In this document: positions 5,430 through 6,981 of the stretch, piece after piece
Layout of the letters: each line of letters opens with the position of its first letter
How positions within the stretch are numbered: position 1 is the stretch's first letter
From: JBCDBL01 sp039183635
GTDB lineage: Bacteria > Pseudomonadota > Alphaproteobacteria > Caulobacterales > Parvularculaceae
DNA length: 6,981 nt
Assembly: GCA_039183635.1 (NCBI GenBank)
Contig: JBCDBL010000165.1
Coordinates: 1 to 6,981, forward strand
Reading direction: 5' to 3'
Program-made: the position numbers and the translations under genes
The notes under the pieces: model-generated
Databases searched by the model: none
Seen by the model: only the letters and a program-made list of their open reading frames with translations
Told to the model about the DNA's origin: nothing

Positions 5430-6981
5430 TTAGAATTTGCGCTTCAGAGAAATAGCAAAGGTCTGCCCAAGATCGTACTCCTCTACGGGCACTTCGCCGC
5501 GGCCTTCGCTGAAGGCCTTGTATTCCTCGCCGAGAATATTCTGCGCTTTAAAGCCAACCTCGTACTCGCCGCCCCAAACTTCGAAACCGCGCGTATACAC
5601 AAAGTCAAGGGTAAGCGGCGGTTCCTCAATCACGTCAGGCGTGTCTGCACCGACCAGAAGCGTGCCGGCTTCCCGAATACGTTCGCTGGCGTAGTTCAAA
5701 AGCAACGTTGCTTTTGAATTTACGTCCAGGTCTTCATAGCCAAATTGAATGTTCAGCAGATGATCAGACTGACCTTGAAGCGCGCGCCCGTCCTGGATGA
5801 GGTTTTCCGCTGAAATTTCGAGCGGAACGAAACCCAGTCCCGTCGCAAGGGGCGCGGCCAAATTAACAGGCTCGCTTCCGGCCTGAACTTCAGAAGACGT
5901 GTAGGTGTAGTTCACGGCGAAATAGAGATCTTTGGACGATGTCCATTCAGACAGCGCCGAGCCTTCTGCAAAGCGTTGGGCGAAGTCATACAGTTCGAAA
6001 CGTTTTTCGAACTCAAACTCCGCGCCATAAAGTTCCGCTTGAGGCGTGTTTATGAACGTCGTGACGTCGCTTTCGTTGGCGACGCTGCGCCCAATTTCTT
6101 CAATCGGGTTCTCAAGGTCTTTATAAAACGCGCCGAGCGTAATGAACTCCTCGCGCCCAAAGTACCATTCCAAACGCGCATCGTAGTTTTTGATCTCGGC
6201 GTTCTCCAGGAACGGATTACCCACGAAGCTGCGTTCGGTTTCCGTATTGAGGAAAATGTTCGGAGATTTCTCACGGAACTGCGGACGGGTGATCGTCTCG
6301 GAATAGCCGACGCGAAGTTGCAGGTTGTCGGCGAAATTCCATGTGACCGTTGCAGCGGGAAGGAAGTATTCCTCTTCAATCACAGGGGCGCTAAACACGA
6401 CGCGCGAATCGGAGACGCTGTCGAAGAAGATCGTCTCGCTGGTCTGTTCGCCGTCCTCGAACCGGACGCCAAGAGCGGTGCGGACAAAGTCATTTACCTG
6501 GGCGTCCAGGCCAAAGTAACCCGCATGCACTTGCAGTGTGCCGAGAGTCTCGCCCGGGAAGTCCGTATTGTTCGGCGTCTGGTCAATTCTGATCGGCGGT
6601 GTTGACCCGCATGCGCCGGAAGACAAGAAAGCGTCATCCAACAAGCGATCAATACGTTGAGCAGCATCGCCGCCATTTAGACGCGTATCGTTACACTGGT
6701 TGGCAATTGTGCTGAAGCCGGTGTAAAAATACTGACGGTTAAGCGAGTCACGCTCATTATCCGTATACGCATAACCGGCTTTGAGAAGAATTTCTCTGCC
6801 GCCGAAAAATAAGGGCAATTTGAAATCAAGGCCTGCGTCCTGATACGTATCTTCAATTTTACTGAAGTCGATGGATGCTGACGGATCGCGGCCGCTGACC
6901 AAAGGTATCGTGCCAGGGTCAACGATGAACCCCAACCCTGTTTCAGGATCAACGTCCGTATCTGAACCGTTAATGATGTAA
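5430..6981 (-). CDS. TonB-dependent outer-membrane receptor (C-terminal part; runs off the right edge)
   Basis: TonB-dependent receptors are 22-strand outer-membrane barrels that import siderophores, vitamins, sugars or other ligands using energy from TonB-ExbBD. The reading frame is open to the window edge, giving 516 visible residues, which is only barrel; plug domain, TonB box and signal peptide must lie outside. A TTG at 6935 is not taken as the start because coding clearly continues upstream. Barrel signs (residues counted from the edge) include alternating aromatic strands such as ILLKAGYAYTDNE (64-76), the family-typical LRVGYSETITRPQFRE (222-237), VGNPFLENAEIKNYDARLEWYF (253-274, read in two parts: NPFLENAEIKNYDA and RLEWYF), FYKDLENPI (285-293), NYTYTSSEV (357-365) and FKAQNILGEEYK (477-488). 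It ends in AISLKRKF with the C-terminal phenylalanine expected for outer-membrane assembly. It resembles receptors common in Caulobacter- and Xanthomonas-like bacteria (inference). The ligand cannot be told. Two cysteines (96 and 124) may bridge an outer loop. Confidence 0.92.
   Translation of the reverse strand, partial: YIINGSDTDVDPETGLGFIVDPGTIPLVSGRDPSASIDFSKIEDTYQDAGLDFKLPLFFGGREILLKAGYAYTDNERDSLNRQYFYTGFSTIANQCNDTRLNGGDAAQRIDRLLDDAFLSSGACGSTPPIRIDQTPNNTDFPGETLGTLQVHAGYFGLDAQVNDFVRTALGVRFEDGEQTSETIFFDSVSDSRVVFSAPVIEEEYFLPAATVTWNFADNLQLRVGYSETITRPQFREKSPNIFLNTETERSFVGNPFLENAEIKNYDARLEWYFGREEFITLGAFYKDLENPIEEIGRSVANESDVTTFINTPQAELYGAEFEFEKRFELYDFAQRFAEGSALSEWTSSKDLYFAVNYTYTSSEVQAGSEPVNLAAPLATGLGFVPLEISAENLIQDGRALQGQSDHLLNIQFGYEDLDVNSKATLLLNYASERIREAGTLLVGADTPDVIEEPPLTLDFVYTRGFEVWGGEYEVGFKAQNILGEEYKAFSEGRGEVPVEEYDLGQTFAISLKRKF

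Noticed and set aside
5976..6605. Plus-strand open frame of 209 codons opposite the TonB receptor
   Set aside because: It is antisense to a clear barrel sequence and shows no protein family features.
6933..6935. TTG as the start of the TonB receptor gene
   Set aside because: The same frame stays open for 15 more codons to the window edge with coding-like residues, and the visible protein is only barrel. The gene therefore continues upstream.
6945..6965. DTDVDPETG near the edge of the receptor as a calcium-binding repeat
   Set aside because: A single D-x-D-x-D run with no second copy and no matching fold context is not enough evidence.

Overview
This window holds the front part of a type II secretion (general secretion pathway, Gsp) operon and the end of a TonB-dependent receptor gene. 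All genes lie on the minus strand, so transcription runs from right to left. The genes suggest a Gram-negative proteobacterium. High GC in the gsp genes and a Caulobacterales/Hyphomonadales-like style of TonB receptor point to an alphaproteobacterium. That placement is an inference from protein style, not a demonstrated assignment.

Layout in the direction of transcription. (1) 6981-5430 is the C-terminal 516 residues of a TonB-dependent outer-membrane receptor; its plug and N-terminus lie beyond the right edge. (2) 5429-5167 is a 263-bp AT-rich gap. It contains two hairpins just after the receptor stop, the better of which is a weak terminator candidate. It also has a 14-bp dyad, a possible promoter, and the translation start region of the next gene. 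(3) 5166-4201 is gspC (inner-membrane connector with HR and PDZ domains), which appears to start at TTG. (4) 4194-2164 is gspD (outer-membrane secretin). (5) 2148-649 is gspE (cytoplasmic assembly ATPase). (6) 662 to the left edge is gspF (inner-membrane platform), cut off after about 220 codons.

The four gsp genes are tightly packed: gaps of 6 and 15 bp, then a 14-bp overlap. This indicates one transcript in the conventional C-D-E-F order, and the pseudopilin genes (gspG onward) probably follow outside the window. GspE drives growth of a pseudopilus through GspF, while GspC links the inner-membrane platform to the GspD channel so that folded periplasmic proteins can leave the cell. All catalytic and structural signatures looked for are present, and no gene appears broken.

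I see no RNA gene, mobile element, CRISPR array or clearly new system here. The points worth a second look are modest: the forced TTG start of gspC, the structured gap upstream of it, an acidic insertion in the secretin, a strong GC difference between gsp genes and receptor, and the receptor/secretion-system neighbourhood itself.
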